Positions 16,639-26,879 are shown, counted from the first letter of the stretch. The stretch is DNA of 64,000 nt from Vibrio sp. Isolate32 (GCF_022397955.1 NZ_JAKEUQ010000010.1:62855-126854), one strand, 5' to 3'. A program made the numbers and translations. The notes: a model not told the origin generated them from the letters alone.

Positions 16639-17601
16639 TTAGAACAACTCTTCTGCTACGCGGAACAGCTCAGAACGGTCTGGGTTCTGCATGTTTTCGA
16701 TACAATCGATGATGTCGTGGTGAACAAGCTCTTCTTTCTCGATACCAACACAACGGCCACCGTGACCTTCTTGAAGAAGGTGAACAGCGTAGTTACCCAT
16801 GCGAGAAGCAAGTACACGGTCAAACGCAGTAGGACGACCACCACGTTGGATGTGACCAAGAACCGTTGCACGAGTTTCACGACCCGTTGCTGCTTCGATC
16901 TCTTTAGCCAGCTCGTTCGCATCCATCATTAGCTCGGTTAGAGCGATGATTGCGTGCTTCTTACCTTTAGCAATGCCATCTTGGATGTTGCCGATTAGCT
17001 GCTCTTTATCTAGACCAGTCTCAGGTGTGATGATGTACTCACAACCACCTGCGATTGCTGACATAAGCGTAAGATCACCACAGTGACGGCCCATGATTTC
17101 AACAATAGAAATACGTTGGTGAGAAGAAGACGTGTCACGTAGGCGGTCGATAGAATCAATAACAGTGTTAAGCGCTGTTAGGTAACCGATTGTGTAGTCA
17201 GTACCAGCGATGTCGTTATCGATTGTGCCTGGAAGACCGATACATGGGTAACCCATTTCAGTCAGCTTCTTAGCACCCATGTAAGAACCGTCACCACCAA
17301 TAACAACAAGTGCTTCGATACCGTGTTCTTTTAGGTTCTCGATACCTTTCTCACGAACAGCAACGTCTTTGAACTCAGGGAAACGTGCAGAGCCTAAGAA
17401 AGTACCACCACGGTTGATCACATCAGACACGCTTGAACGGTCAAGCTTTACGATACGGTTCTCAACAAGGCCTTGGTAGCCATCGTAAATACCGTAAACT
17501 TCAATGCCAAGTGATAACGCGGTACGAACTACGCCACGAACTGCTGCGTTCATGCCCGGAGCGTCACCACCACTGGTCAAAACACCGATCTTCTTAATCA
17601 T
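16639..17601 (-). CDS. pfkA: 6-phosphofructokinase 1 (ATP-dependent)
   Basis: PfkA phosphorylates fructose 6-phosphate to fructose 1,6-bisphosphate, the committed step of glycolysis, with allosteric control by ADP and PEP. From [20 protein letters not shown] the protein has 320 residues, the E. coli length. It shows [11 protein letters not shown], the catalytic [12 protein letters not shown] loop and LGHIQRGG. The start ATG at 17601 has GAGGG spaced 6 bp; a GTG two codons upstream is less likely. It is convergent with tpiA, each with its own terminator. Confidence 0.98.
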   Translation of the reverse strand: MIKKIGVLTSGGDAPGMNAAVRGVVRTALSLGIEVYGIYDGYQGLVENRIVKLDRSSVSDVINRGGTFLGSARFPEFKDVAVREKGIENLKEHGIEALVVIGGDGSYMGAKKLTEMGYPCIGLPGTIDNDIAGTDYTIGYLTALNTVIDSIDRLRDTSSSHQRISIVEIMGRHCGDLTLMSAIAGGCEYIITPETGLDKEQLIGNIQDGIAKGKKHAIIALTELMMDANELAKEIEAATGRETRATVLGHIQRGGRPTAFDRVLASRMGNYAVHLLQEGHGGRCVGIEKEELVHHDIIDCIENMQNPDRSELFRVAEELF

Positions 17602-17917
17602 GCTCACCCTCGATTTTTGGGAATCTATTATTCAATTCTTGTTCTTGCTGATTGTATATCAACAAGATTTTAAATCTATATTTGTGCGTTATGTTACATT
17701 TCCTCAACAGGAATAGCACTTAAATCGCGAAAAATTATGTAACATTTCTACTTCTGTAAGAGTATTACAGTTTTACTCAGTAACTTTGTTGATTCACATC
17801 AGAATCAACATTAATTGTTACTAAGGTGGTTTTTGAATCACCAAAGCGTTCGCAATTTCTACTCACTCTAGTTCAAAAGCCACCCACTTACCATTTGCTG
17901 CCTAGTTTTCGTGCTCG
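17602..17917. other. pfkA upstream region with two inverted repeats
   Basis: About 316 bp between pfkA and fieF, both on the minus strand. It has no gene. A perfect 8-bp inverted repeat, GTTGATTC / GAATCAAC, lies at 17788-17809 with a 6-bp spacer. A 6-bp one, CTGTAA / TTACAG, lies at 17754-17770. The first could be an operator for pfkA; no family can be named. Confidence 0.5.
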
Positions 17918-18826
17918 TTACCACGAATGAAATTTTTGTTGCTTCTCAGGCCCAAACACCACCGAATACGGGTCTTGGTGAATTAATACATCAGCATCAG
18001 GGAACACTGAGATAAGCTTAGCCTCTACTTCGTCAGAAATGCGATGCGCTTCAATAAGTGGCATCTCGTCTTCCAACTCTAAGTGCAATTGAATGAAACG
18101 AATCGGACCAGAACGACGAGTTCTAAGCTGATGTACACCGAGCACCCCTTCCACACTCAACGACGTCTCTTTTATCTGCTTTAGCTCTTCATCAGGCAGC
18201 TTGTGATCAAGCAGAGATTGAATCGCCTCCATTGCCATTTGATAAGCGCTATAAAGAATATAAATACCAATGCCTACCGCAAATACGGAGTCTGCCTGAC
18301 CAATGCCAAACCAGCTTAACCCTAGGGCCAGCATGATGGCCGCGTTCATATACAGGTCAGATTGGTAATGCAGTGAATCCGCAGCAATAGCCTGGCTGCC
18401 CGTTTTCTTGACCACGTGTTTTTGGAATCGAACCAGACCAAACGTCATCACTATCGCAAACAAGCTGACGTAAATACCGATTTCCGGCGAGTTGAGCTCA
18501 TGAGGTCTAAAGAAGCGCTCGATACCATTAAGAATGAGGAAACAGGCAGAGCCCGAGATAAACATCGCCTGTGCTAATGCCGCGAGTGATTCCGCCTTAC
18601 CGTGACCAAAGGTATGTTCTTTGTCGGCAGGCTGAAGAGAGTATCGGACCACCAATAAGTTAACGACCGAAGCGGCAATATCTAACATGGAATCGACCAC
18701 GGAAGCCAACAGGCTCACCGAACCTGTCACCCACCACGCCGCGACTTTCACTATTAACAAAATAGTGGCAATGGTGGTCGCAGCCCAAGCGGCCAGCGTA
18801 ACTAAACGTGCGTATTCTTGTTTCAT
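17918..18826 (-). CDS. fieF: Cation-efflux pump FieF (YiiP), Zn/Fe/Cd antiporter
   Basis: FieF is a cation diffusion facilitator in the inner membrane exporting Zn2+, Fe2+ or Cd2+ in exchange for protons. From [18 protein letters not shown] the protein is 302 residues with six membrane helices. The transport site pairs [13 protein letters not shown] in helix 2 (two Asp) with HYQSD in helix 5 (His and Asp). The conserved cytoplasmic C-terminal domain includes [24 protein letters not shown] ten codons upstream is possible but family alignment favours this ATG. It is next to pfkA and cpxP as in E. coli. Confidence 0.96.
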   Translation of the reverse strand: MKQEYARLVTLAAWAATTIATILLIVKVAAWWVTGSVSLLASVVDSMLDIAASVVNLLVVRYSLQPADKEHTFGHGKAESLAALAQAMFISGSACFLILNGIERFFRPHELNSPEIGIYVSLFAIVMTFGLVRFQKHVVKKTGSQAIAADSLHYQSDLYMNAAIMLALGLSWFGIGQADSVFAVGIGIYILYSAYQMAMEAIQSLLDHKLPDEELKQIKETSLSVEGVLGVHQLRTRRSGPIRFIQLHLELEDEMPLIEAHRISDEVEAKLISVFPDADVLIHQDPYSVVFGPEKQQKFHSW

Positions 18827-18921
18827 AACTTGGCTATAAAGTGACTGATAGTACAAAGTATAACCTGCAAACCATCAATTGAATATGACAGCTAGGATGT
18901 AAGACATTCATTTTTAGGGAT

Positions 18922-18950
18922 CAAAAAAGCGGCTCTCGGCCGCTTCTTTT
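18922..18950 (-). terminator. Terminator after cpxP
   Basis: The stem AAGCGGC (18927-18933) pairs with GCCGCTT (18939-18945). The run of A at 18923-18928 gives the T-tail for the minus-strand cpxP transcript. Confidence 0.85.
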
Positions 18951-18989
18951 TAAACACTTTCATTCAAGCTTGCTTTACCCAGCTTTGAA

Positions 18990-19499
18990 TTACTTGTCTC
19001 TGTTCATGTGCTTTTCCATCTTTTCAGCACATTTTTCCATGCGCTCTTGCTGGATTTCTTTCAGTTGAGTTTTTTGCTCAGGCGTTAGCACGCTCATCAT
19101 TTCGTGTTGCTTCTTAAGCATTGCTACGCGGCGCTCAGTTTGCTTCTCAACCATTTGGCTTGCTAGATCATTTGCCGCTGCTTCGTCGAAGTTGTCAGCT
19201 AGTACCAACGCTTGAACTTTCTCGTGGTGCGCTTTCATTTGCGCCATTTTGTCTGACTTGTTGCCCGCGTGTTTTGCTTTCATCTCAGCACGGTTCGCTT
19301 CACGCATCTCTTTTAACTGCTCTTTTTGTGCGTCAGTTAGGTCTAGTTGGCGCATCACTTTCTTGTCGAAGCCACCACATTTGCCGTGCATGCCTTTGTG
19401 GTCGCCCTTGTCACCGCCGCCAAATGCGTACGCACTTGCTGTACCTAACATAAGTGGAAGTGCCGCAGCTGCCAGTACAAGTTTCTTCGTCATTTTCAT
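18990..19499 (-). CDS. cpxP: Periplasmic stress adaptor CpxP (Spy/CpxP family)
   Basis: CpxP is a periplasmic chaperone-like inhibitor of the sensor CpxA. The 169-residue precursor has a signal peptide (MKMTKKLVLAAAALPLMLGTASAYA). Two LTxxQ-type repeats characteristic of the family follow: LTDAQKEQLKEMR near 53 and LTPEQKTQLKEIQ near 138. The mature protein is very rich in Lys, Met, Glu and His, including GDKGDHKGMHGKCGG after the signal. It is divergent from cpxRA with a CpxR box between. In enterobacteria the cpxP 3' end yields the small RNA CpxQ; a terminator-ended 3' UTR exists here, but nothing proves an sRNA. Confidence 0.93.
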   Translation of the reverse strand: MKMTKKLVLAAAALPLMLGTASAYAFGGGDKGDHKGMHGKCGGFDKKVMRQLDLTDAQKEQLKEMREANRAEMKAKHAGNKSDKMAQMKAHHEKVQALVLADNFDEAAANDLASQMVEKQTERRVAMLKKQHEMMSVLTPEQKTQLKEIQQERMEKCAEKMEKHMNRDK

Positions 19500-19579
19500 A
19501 ATTGTTGCCTCAATTCGGTATAATAAGTCATGTATTGCGTCTGTATCTCAGCGCTTGAATATAGATTAGTCTTTCCCTC

Positions 19580-19615
19580 GTAAAGTGACGTTTAGAAAGC
19601 GTAAAGAATCGTAAA
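19580..19615. promoter_or_regulatory. CpxR boxes between cpxP and cpxR
   Basis: A perfect GTAAA-N5-GTAAA motif lies at 19601-19615 (spacer GAATC). A weaker upstream copy, GTAAA-N5-GTTTA, is at 19580-19594. The motif is the CpxR-P consensus, so both cpxP and the cpxRA operon should be autoregulated. Confidence 0.88.
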
Positions 19616-19679
19616 GAGTGAAAGCTGACGAATAATTAGCAGTATTATTAACCTGTAACTAACCGATTAAGGCTTTCCC

Positions 19680-20369
19680 ATGGCGAACATTCTTCTTATT
19701 GATGACGACACTGAGCTAACGAGCTTACTTAAAGACATTCTTAGCTTTGAGGGCTTCACCGTTTTTGAAGCCAATGACGGCTACGCTGGGCTCGAAGCGA
19801 TCAATGATGAGATTGATTTGATTCTTTTGGATGTGATGATGCCGCGTCTGAATGGCATGGAAACACTCAAAAAGCTAAGAGAGCATTGGGAAACGCCTGT
19901 GCTGATGCTGACAGCGAAAGGGGAAGAGATCGACCGTGTGATCGGCCTGGAGCTCGGTGCGGATGACTACTTGCCAAAGCCATTCAGTGACCGCGAGCTA
20001 CTCGCACGTATTCGCGCCATCTTGCGCCGTACGCAAACCACGAGCACTCCAAAAGCCGCCAGCGATAGAATCCAATACCAAGACATTGAAGTATTCCCTG
20101 GCAAACAAGAAGCGTACTGCAATGGCGAGATCATCGACCTCACCACTACCGAGTTCGCTCTACTAAGCCACCTTATTCAAAACCCGGGGCAAGTGATCAC
20201 CAAGGAAGCGTTGAGCCTAGATGTACTTGGCAAAAGGCTTGCCGCATTTGACCGTGCGATAGACATGCACATCTCTAACCTACGTAAGAAGATTCCAGAA
20301 CGCAGCGATGGCAAATCACGCATCAAAACCTTGCGTGGTCGTGGCTACCTATTGGTAGAGGAGGATTAA
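19680..20369 (+). CDS. cpxR: Two-component response regulator CpxR
   Basis: CpxR is an OmpR-family regulator of the envelope stress response. Its 229 residues comprise a receiver domain with acidic pocket Asp8-Asp9, phospho-acceptor Asp51 (LILLDVMMP) and a Lys in MLTAKG. A winged-helix DNA-binding domain follows (DLTTTEFALLSHLIQNPGQVITKEALS, ending TLRGRGYLLVEED). The stop codon overlaps the cpxA start by one base (TAATG), indicating translational coupling. Confidence 0.97.
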   Translation: MANILLIDDDTELTSLLKDILSFEGFTVFEANDGYAGLEAINDEIDLILLDVMMPRLNGMETLKKLREHWETPVLMLTAKGEEIDRVIGLELGADDYLPKPFSDRELLARIRAILRRTQTTSTPKAASDRIQYQDIEVFPGKQEAYCNGEIIDLTTTEFALLSHLIQNPGQVITKEALSLDVLGKRLAAFDRAIDMHISNLRKKIPERSDGKSRIKTLRGRGYLLVEED

Positions 20370-21748
20370 TGCGCATCCCTAAAATCACTAGCTTATATGG
20401 ACGTATCTTTGCCATCTTTTGGTTCACCATGTTACTGGTGCTTTTATCCGTACTCTCACTACCACATCTAGACCCGCGAGTAGCGCGTGATGTGCCCGCT
20501 GATCATCTCAGCAAACTGGAACGTATCGCCAAGGCTACAGAGCAACGCTACGCCAGAGAGCCTAACCTCGGCAAAATTGTCTTCCAACTTGAGGCGCCAC
20601 GTAGCCGCAAAGATTCTCGTGCACGTATCTATCTGACCGATCTTGAAGGTGCAGTCCTAACCTCAAAAAGACATTCAGACTACAAACTTAAGGCGATTCG
20701 CAACTTTGTAACCTCAATTGATAACCCAGAAGTGCCAAAGCAGAAGCTTTACGGGCACTACATGGTTGCTGGCCCTGTGCCAATCAAACTGGCAGGTGAA
20801 GAGCTACTGATGTACGCCGGAGTAAAGTGGAATCAGCCACCGCCGTTCTTACTGCGACTATTTGATAGACCACTGCAGCTGTTGCTTGCCGTGATGCTGG
20901 CCAGTACCCCGCTATTGCTTTGGTTGGCTTGGGCACTCAGCCAGCCAGCTCGCCGACTTGAGCGTGCTGCACAACGTGTAGCGAAAGGCGAATTCGAGGT
21001 CGATCCTACCCTTGAAAAAGGCACATCAGAATTCAGACAAGCGGGCGAAAGCTTTAACCAAATGGTTGAGGCAGTAAACCAGATGATCTCAGGGCAACAG
21101 CGCTTGCTTTCTGATATATCACACGAGCTACGTTCACCTTTAACACGGCTTCGTATGGCCAACGCACTAGCGATTCGTAAACAAGGTGAGAGCCCAGAAC
21201 TCGAGCGTATCGATACAGAAGCACAACGCTTGGAACAGATGATCAGTGAACTACTGACCCTCTCACGCATGCAGGTTGATAGCCACATTACTCGTGAAGT
21301 TCAGCCAATATCGAGCTTATGGGAAGAGATCTTAAAAGACGCACAATTTGAAGCAGAACAGATGGGTAAAGAGCTGACATTCTCAGAAATCCCTGAGCGT
21401 TCAATTTCAGGTAATCCTAAGCTGCTGATGAGTGCCTTAGACAACATTACGCGCAACGCCATTTACTACGGTAAAGACCAAGTCGATGTGCAGTTCCACG
21501 TGGTGCAAGATCAGCTGACTATTTGCGTCAATGACAACGGTGATGGTGTGCCTGATGATGAACTCGATTCTATCTTCAGACCTTTCTACCGTGTTTCTAC
21601 CGCTCGTGACCGTAATTCTGGTGGCACTGGACTTGGGCTGACTATTACCGAGAGTGCGATTCGTCAACATAGCGGAACGATTACCGCGAGCCGCAGTAAG
21701 CTCGGCGGATTACAGCTCGAAATTACTCTGCCTATCCTACCACTGTAA
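20369..21748 (+). CDS. cpxA: Envelope stress sensor histidine kinase CpxA
   Basis: CpxA is an inner-membrane sensor of misfolded envelope proteins that phosphorylates CpxR. The 459-residue protein has a first membrane helix near 12-32, a periplasmic domain to about 165 and a second helix near 168-190. A HAMP segment follows (SQPARRLERAAQRVAKGEFE), then HisKA with His252 in SDISHELRSPLTRLR, an N box (DNITRNAIYY), and G1/G2 boxes (DNGDGVP, GGTGLGL). It is translationally coupled to cpxR. It is followed by sodA, as in the E. coli neighbourhood. Confidence 0.97.
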   Translation: MRIPKITSLYGRIFAIFWFTMLLVLLSVLSLPHLDPRVARDVPADHLSKLERIAKATEQRYAREPNLGKIVFQLEAPRSRKDSRARIYLTDLEGAVLTSKRHSDYKLKAIRNFVTSIDNPEVPKQKLYGHYMVAGPVPIKLAGEELLMYAGVKWNQPPPFLLRLFDRPLQLLLAVMLASTPLLLWLAWALSQPARRLERAAQRVAKGEFEVDPTLEKGTSEFRQAGESFNQMVEAVNQMISGQQRLLSDISHELRSPLTRLRMANALAIRKQGESPELERIDTEAQRLEQMISELLTLSRMQVDSHITREVQPISSLWEEILKDAQFEAEQMGKELTFSEIPERSISGNPKLLMSALDNITRNAIYYGKDQVDVQFHVVQDQLTICVNDNGDGVPDDELDSIFRPFYRVSTARDRNSGGTGLGLTITESAIRQHSGTITASRSKLGGLQLEITLPILPL

Positions 21749-21770
21749 TACCCCCACAAAGATCACAGTT

Positions 21771-21789
21771 GATAATGATTGTTATTATC
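21771..21789 (+). promoter_or_regulatory. Fur box upstream of sodA
   Basis: GATAATGATTGTTATTATC matches the 19-bp Fur consensus at 16 of 19 positions, 35 bp before the sodA start. It suggests repression of the manganese-type SOD by iron-loaded Fur, as in other gammaproteobacteria. Confidence 0.88.
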
Positions 21790-21824
21790 ATTATGGTAAA
21801 TTCCCTAATTAAGGAGGATTTACC

Positions 21825-22442
21825 ATGTCTCACATTTTCCCTGAACTGCCCTACGCCTACGACGCTCTAGAACCCTACATCGATGCTAAAACGATGGAAG
21901 TGCACTACAGCAAGCACCATAGAACCTATTACGATAAGTTTGTCGCTGCGGTGTCTGGTAGCGAGCTTGAACAGCAATCTCTCACTGAAATCTTCGCTAA
22001 TATTTCTCAGCACAGCCCTGCCGTGCGCAACAATGGTGGCGGCTACTACAACCATATCTTGTATTGGAACTGTATGTCGCAAGACGGCGGTGGCGAACCA
22101 ACTGGCGAGCTTAGTGAGGCTATTAAAAGCACATTCGGAGATTTCGCAGCATTCCAAGATCAGTTCGCTCAAGCGGCAATCAACACCTTCGGTTCAGGTT
22201 TTGCTTGGTTAGTAGTAGAAGAAGGACAACTGAAGATCATCTCAACCTCAAACCAAGACAATCCTTGGATGGATACGGTGGCCAGCAACGGTGAACCGAT
22301 ACTCGCGTTAGATGTGTGGGAGCATGCCTACTACATCAGCTATCAAAACCGCCGACCTGACTACATCAACGCTTGGTGGAACGTGGTCAACTGGAGTGCA
22401 GTATCAGAAAACTACGCGCAGGCACTCACCAACCAAGCCTAA
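21825..22442 (+). CDS. sodA: Superoxide dismutase, Fe/Mn family (SodA)
   Basis: SodA dismutates superoxide in the cytoplasm. The 205-residue protein has metal ligands His27, His77, Asp163 and His167 (VHYSKHHRTYYDKF, NNGGGYYNHILYW, LDVWEHAYY). AAGGAGG precedes the ATG. Metal choice is inferred as manganese: a Fur box lies in the promoter and the gene sits beside cpxRA, as for E. coli sodA. The active-site outer sphere (GGGYYNH) differs from classic E. coli MnSOD (GGHANH), so cambialistic use of iron cannot be excluded. Confidence 0.93.
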   Translation: MSHIFPELPYAYDALEPYIDAKTMEVHYSKHHRTYYDKFVAAVSGSELEQQSLTEIFANISQHSPAVRNNGGGYYNHILYWNCMSQDGGGEPTGELSEAIKSTFGDFAAFQDQFAQAAINTFGSGFAWLVVEEGQLKIISTSNQDNPWMDTVASNGEPILALDVWEHAYYISYQNRRPDYINAWWNVVNWSAVSENYAQALTNQA

Positions 22443-22519
22443 GTGGATGGTGGCAAACTGTACTCACACTGCTTGCCACCGTATACTCTGGCTATCTTTG
22501 ATTACTCTTGTGAACCCAC

Positions 22520-22999
22520 ATGTTTGATATCGCTCTATACGAACCAGAAATTGCACCCAATACGGGTAACATCATCCGCCTATGTGCTAACTGCGGCGCA
22601 AACCTGCACCTGATTGAGCCACTTGGCTTTGATTTTGAAGAGAAGAAAGTGCGTCGTGCTGGTTTGGATTATCACGACCTAGCGCGAGTGAAACGTCACA
22701 AGAACCTAGAAGCTTTTATTGAGTATCTAGAGAACGAACGTGAAGGTGATTACCGTATCTTTGCGTGTACCACCAAAACCACAGGTCATCACGTGGATGC
22801 CAAGTTCCAACAAGGTGATGTATTGATGTTCGGCCCTGAGACACGCGGCCTACCTGCTGAGTTCATCGAAAGCATGCCGATGGAACAACGTATTCGTATT
22901 CCAATGATGCCAGACGCACGCAGCCTGAACCTATCCAATGCTGTAGCAATCATCGCGTTTGAAGCATGGCGACAAATGGGCTTTGAAGGCGCGGTATAA
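22520..22999 (+). CDS. trmL: tRNA (cytidine(34)-2'-O)-methyltransferase TrmL
   Basis: TrmL is a SPOUT-class methyltransferase that 2'-O-methylates the wobble nucleotide of tRNA-Leu. The 159-residue protein begins [22 protein letters not shown]. It has the knot motifs [11 protein letters not shown] and [18 protein letters not shown], where the SAM-binding trefoil knot forms. Length matches E. coli YibK/TrmL (157). It is a single gene, sharing a long hairpin terminator with convergent fxsA. Confidence 0.96.
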   Translation: MFDIALYEPEIAPNTGNIIRLCANCGANLHLIEPLGFDFEEKKVRRAGLDYHDLARVKRHKNLEAFIEYLENEREGDYRIFACTTKTTGHHVDAKFQQGDVLMFGPETRGLPAEFIESMPMEQRIRIPMMPDARSLNLSNAVAIIAFEAWRQMGFEGAV

Positions 23000-23044
23000 C
23001 CAAACCCTCAAACACCTATTATCTGCAATCGCTAATACGCAATA

Positions 23045-23100
23045 AAAAAGGCTCTTACCATTATCTCTTTCTTGCGAAGGATAAAGGTAAGAGCCTTTTC
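23045..23100. terminator. Long bidirectional terminator trmL/fxsA
   Basis: The perfect 14-bp stem AAAAGGCTCTTACC (23046-23059) pairs with GGTAAGAGCCTTTT (23086-23099). Additional pairing in the 26-nt apical region (TTATC with GATAA) extends it. T- and A-tails serve both converging genes. Confidence 0.92.
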
Positions 23101-23130
23101 AGTTGTTGTCTTTCTATCTAAGCAACGGAA

Positions 23131-23655
23131 TTAGTTTAAGCGGTTACGATCGTTATCGTCGTCTTTCTTCTCAAACTCACCTTCAAAGGTGTTACCGCCT
23201 TTTGATTGGTCAAATGGGTCGCGGTTAAATGGATCATCTCCAAATGGACTCTGACCAAAGCCAGCTTGTCCACCAGCGTGGAAACCGCCAGACATATTTT
23301 TAACCACCATTTTTTCCATCATTTTCTTAGCAATCATGGCTCTTGGTGCTGGCAACAATACCAACATACCCAGAACGTCTGTCATAAAGCCTGGAGTCAG
23401 CAGCAATACGCCAGCCACCGCCAGCATCACGCCTTCAAGGATCTGCTGTGCCGGCATCTCGCCTTGCTGTAGTCGACCTTGAACGGACATCAGTGTTTGA
23501 ATGCCTTGGCTACGAACCAACGATGCACCGACAAATGCCGTGATCAAAACCAATGCAATAGTTGGCCACAATCCTAAGAAGCCACCAACTTGAATAAATA
23601 GCCCAATCTCAATGATGGGTACGAAGATAAATAGTAATAATAAGATAGGAAACAC
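23131..23655 (-). CDS. fxsA: FxsA family membrane protein
   Basis: This cytoplasmic-membrane protein was named in E. coli for suppressing F-plasmid exclusion of phage T7; its general role is unknown. The 174-residue protein has the family start MFPILLLLFIFVPIIEIGLFI, helices near 1-22, 28-46 and 76-100, and the GASLVRSQGIQTL and LLLTPGFMTDVLG motifs. The C-terminal tail is hydrophilic, Gly/Phe/Asp-rich and repetitive (FGDDPFNRDPFDQ). It is divergent from aspA, as in E. coli. Confidence 0.94.
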   Translation of the reverse strand: MFPILLLLFIFVPIIEIGLFIQVGGFLGLWPTIALVLITAFVGASLVRSQGIQTLMSVQGRLQQGEMPAQQILEGVMLAVAGVLLLTPGFMTDVLGMLVLLPAPRAMIAKKMMEKMVVKNMSGGFHAGGQAGFGQSPFGDDPFNRDPFDQSKGGNTFEGEFEKKDDDNDRNRLN

Positions 23656-23939
23656 ACGCCCTCCTTTGTTGCTTTCAGTTTACGCTGAAAGGTCTACCAA
23701 TCTCAAATTTATCCTGTAAATAAGCGTGTTTATTGACCCAAATTAACTTTGCAAAATATTGACTAAACAAAAACGAAAAAGGTGATCAACTTACTATTTT
23801 TATGCGCTAGGTACAGTATCATGTGCCACATAAGTCAGGACGGATTTATCAGCCCAATATTCTAGCGAACGGAGTATTTGCACACAGAATAGGCTAATAA
23901 CTAACTATATAATCAGAATTATTCTCTAAGGATCCTGTT

Positions 23940-25391
23940 ATGGCTACTCTATCAGAAGCACAAGTTGATGCTCCTCAAGCTACTCGTCTCGAAGAAGATC
24001 TTTTAGGTCAACGTCATGTTCCGGCTGATGCTTACTACGGCATCCACACTCTACGCGCAGTTGAAAACTTCAACATCTCAAATGTAACGATCTCAGATGT
24101 ACCTGAATTCGTTCGCGGTATGGTGATGACAAAAAAAGCAGCGGCTTTAGCAAACAAAGAGTTAGGTGTAATTCCTAGCGAAGTGGCTAAATACATCATC
24201 CAAGCTTGTGACCTAATTCTGGACACCGGCAAGTGCATGGATCAGTTCCCATCAGACGTTTTCCAAGGTGGTGCTGGTACTTCTGTAAACATGAACGCGA
24301 ACGAAGTTGTAGCGAACGTTGCACTTGAGCTAATGGGCAAAGAAAAAGGCCAGTACGAGTTCATCAACCCGAACGACCACGTAAACCGCAGTCAATCAAC
24401 TAACTGTGCTTACCCAACTGGCTTCCGTATCTCTGTTTACAACAGCGTACTAAAACTGATCGATGCAATTGAATACCTTAAAGGTGCATTCGAGCTTAAG
24501 AGCCAAGAATTCAACACCGTTTTGAAGATGGGTCGTACTCAACTTCAAGATGCAGTTCCAATGACGGTTGGCCAAGAGTTCCACGCTTGGGCGGTAACCA
24601 TCAATGAAGAAATCAAAAACCTAGAATACACATCTAAGCTACTGCTTGAAGTTAACCTAGGCGCAACGGCAATCGGTACTGGTCTAAACGCTGCACCAGG
24701 TTACCAAGGCCTTGCTGTTAAACACCTAGCTGAAGTAACTGGCCTAGATTGTGTTCCAGCTGAAGACCTAATCGAAGCAACATCTGACTGTGGCGCATAC
24801 GTAATGACGCACGGCGCGCTTAAGCGTCTAGCAGTTAAGCTGTCTAAGATTTGTAACGACCTACGTCTACTGTCTTCTGGTCCTCGCGCAGGCTTGAACG
24901 AGCTGAACCTACCTGAGCTTCAAGCAGGCTCTTCAATCATGCCAGCTAAAGTAAACCCAGTTGTACCTGAAGTAGTAAACCAAGTTTGCTTCAAAGTTCT
25001 AGGTAACGACAACACCGTTTCTTTCGCAGCTGAAGGTGGTCAACTTCAACTGAACGTTATGGAACCTGTTATTGCACAAAGCATGTTTGAGTCTCTAGAC
25101 ATCCTAACCAATGCTTGTGTGAACCTACGCGACAAGTGTGTAGACGGCATTACGGTAAACAAAGAAATCTGTGAAGCGCACGTATTTAACTCTATCGGTA
25201 TCGTAACTTACCTAAACCCATACATTGGCCACCACGAAGGTGACATTGTTGGTAAGATCTGTGCAGAAACAGGTAAGAGTGTTCGTGATGTGGTTCTAGA
25301 GCGCGGTTTATTGACCGAAGAAGAACTTGATGACATTTTCTCTGTTGAAAATTTGATGCATCCTCAGTATAAAGCAAAACGCTACGAGTAA
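23940..25391 (+). CDS. aspA: Aspartate ammonia-lyase (aspartase)
   Basis: AspA deaminates aspartate to fumarate and ammonia, feeding fumarate respiration. The 483-residue protein belongs to the aspartase/fumarase superfamily. It carries the flexible signature loop [11 protein letters not shown] at 330-340 with the catalytic Ser332, plus [13 protein letters not shown] and [11 protein letters not shown] substrate segments. AAGGA lies upstream. It is followed by dcuA, the antiporter that brings in aspartate and exports fumarate or succinate, in the order fxsA/aspA/dcuA of E. coli, but with a strong terminator between aspA and dcuA. Confidence 0.98.
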   Translation: MATLSEAQVDAPQATRLEEDLLGQRHVPADAYYGIHTLRAVENFNISNVTISDVPEFVRGMVMTKKAAALANKELGVIPSEVAKYIIQACDLILDTGKCMDQFPSDVFQGGAGTSVNMNANEVVANVALELMGKEKGQYEFINPNDHVNRSQSTNCAYPTGFRISVYNSVLKLIDAIEYLKGAFELKSQEFNTVLKMGRTQLQDAVPMTVGQEFHAWAVTINEEIKNLEYTSKLLLEVNLGATAIGTGLNAAPGYQGLAVKHLAEVTGLDCVPAEDLIEATSDCGAYVMTHGALKRLAVKLSKICNDLRLLSSGPRAGLNELNLPELQAGSSIMPAKVNPVVPEVVNQVCFKVLGNDNTVSFAAEGGQLQLNVMEPVIAQSMFESLDILTNACVNLRDKCVDGITVNKEICEAHVFNSIGIVTYLNPYIGHHEGDIVGKICAETGKSVRDVVLERGLLTEEELDDIFSVENLMHPQYKAKRYE

Positions 25392-25401
25392 CGCTAGCGA
25401 G

Positions 25402-25428
25402 AAAGGGCTCCAAACGGAGCCCTTTTTT
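25402..25428 (+). terminator. Terminator after aspA
   Basis: The stem AAGGGCTCC (25403-25411) pairs with GGAGCCCTT (25416-25424) around AAAC, then TTTT. dcuA may therefore have its own promoter as well as read-through. Confidence 0.92.
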
Positions 25429-25571
25429 AGGCTCCAATACGGTTAACCATGTTTATTTTGTGGTTTTCTGTCTGTTGCGCTTTTGTTCAAATGAATCTAA
25501 ACCATAGAACTATTATCTGAACATTCTCTCGACGAGTGGTCACATAATAAAATCTACATGAGGTGTTAATT

Positions 25572-26879
25572 ATGATTGCAGTAGAACTGTTTATCGTCCT
25601 GCTCTTTATCTTCTTAGGGGCCAGAATTGGCGGCATCGGTATCGGCTTTGCCGGTGGTGCTGGTGTTATTGCTCTTTCACTTATTCTTGGCGTACCAACA
25701 AGCCAATCTTTTATCCCAATTGATGTAATCCTGATCATCATGTCGGTTATCACCGCAATTGCTGCAATGCAGGTTGCTGGCGGTATGGACTGGTTGGTGC
25801 AAATTGCAGAAAACTTTTTGCGTAAGCACCCAGAACGCATCACCTTTTACGCGCCGATTGTGACCTTTTTAATGACGCTAATGGCGGGTACTGGCCACAC
25901 AGCATTCTCAACTCTGCCAGTTATTGCCGAAGTAGCGAAAGGCCAAGGTGTACGTCCTTCTCGCCCACTGTCTATTGCTGTTGTTGCGTCTCAAATTGCT
26001 ATCACGGCTTCGCCAATCTCGGCAGCAGTTGTAGCTTTCGCAGCCATGCTTGCACCATTCGGTGTTGATTACCTAACACTACTGATGGTTTGTATCCCGA
26101 CAACCTTCATCGCTTGTATGGTTGGTGCAGTTGTTGCTAACTACATGGGTAGCGAACTAAAAGACGATCCTGTTTACCAAGAGCGTCTAGAGAAAGGTCT
26201 CATCAAGCTAGCAACAGATGAGAAGCGCGAGATCCTTCCTACAGCGAAGAAAGCGACATACATCTTCCTAGCGGCGATTGGTTTTGTTGTTTGTTACGCA
26301 GCGGCTATCTCTAGCTCTGTTGGCCTAATCGAAAACCCTGCACTAGGTCGTAACGAAGCGATCATGTCGGTAATGTTGGCAGCAGCAGCAGCAATCGTAA
26401 TGTTCACTAAGATCGATGCGGCGAAAATTTCTTCAGCACCGACATTCCGCTCTGGTATGACTGCGTGTGTATGTGTACTTGGTGTGGCTTGGTTAGGTTC
26501 TACGTTTGTAAACGCACACGTTGCTGAAATCAAAGACGTTGCTGGTACGCTACTGGCTGACTACCCATGGATGCTGGCTCTTGTTCTGTTCTTCGCTTCT
26601 ATGCTGCTTTACTCTCAAGGCGCAACAACGGTTGCATTAATGCCTGCGGCACTAGCAATTGGCGTAGCACCACTAACAGCCGTTGCTTCTTTCGCTGCGG
26701 TAAGTGCACTGTTCGTTCTTCCAACTTACCCTACGCTACTGGCTGCGGTTGAGATGGATGACACAGGCTCAACGCGTATCGGTAACCTAGTATTCAACCA
26801 CCCGTTCTTCATTCCAGGTGTGGTAACAATAAGTAGTGCGGTAGCACTAGGCTTCGCATTCGGTGGTCTGTTTATCTAA
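25572..26879 (+). CDS. dcuA: Anaerobic C4-dicarboxylate transporter DcuA
   Basis: DcuA exchanges aspartate, fumarate or malate against succinate across the inner membrane. From the ATG at 25572 (GAGG 8 bp upstream) the protein is 435 residues, beginning MIAVELFIVLLFIFLGARIGGIGIGFAGG, like E. coli DcuA (433). It has about ten to twelve hydrophobic segments and the conserved MAGTGHTAFSTLPVI stretch. A GTG three codons upstream is unlikely. It pairs metabolically with aspA. Confidence 0.96.
   Translation: MIAVELFIVLLFIFLGARIGGIGIGFAGGAGVIALSLILGVPTSQSFIPIDVILIIMSVITAIAAMQVAGGMDWLVQIAENFLRKHPERITFYAPIVTFLMTLMAGTGHTAFSTLPVIAEVAKGQGVRPSRPLSIAVVASQIAITASPISAAVVAFAAMLAPFGVDYLTLLMVCIPTTFIACMVGAVVANYMGSELKDDPVYQERLEKGLIKLATDEKREILPTAKKATYIFLAAIGFVVCYAAAISSSVGLIENPALGRNEAIMSVMLAAAAAIVMFTKIDAAKISSAPTFRSGMTACVCVLGVAWLGSTFVNAHVAEIKDVAGTLLADYPWMLALVLFFASMLLYSQGATTVALMPAALAIGVAPLTAVASFAAVSALFVLPTYPTLLAAVEMDDTGSTRIGNLVFNHPFFIPGVVTISSAVALGFAFGGLFI

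Noticed and set aside
23656..23939. FNR or CRP box before aspA
   Set aside because: Partial matches only (GTGATCAA, ATGTGCCACAT); spacing does not fit either consensus.
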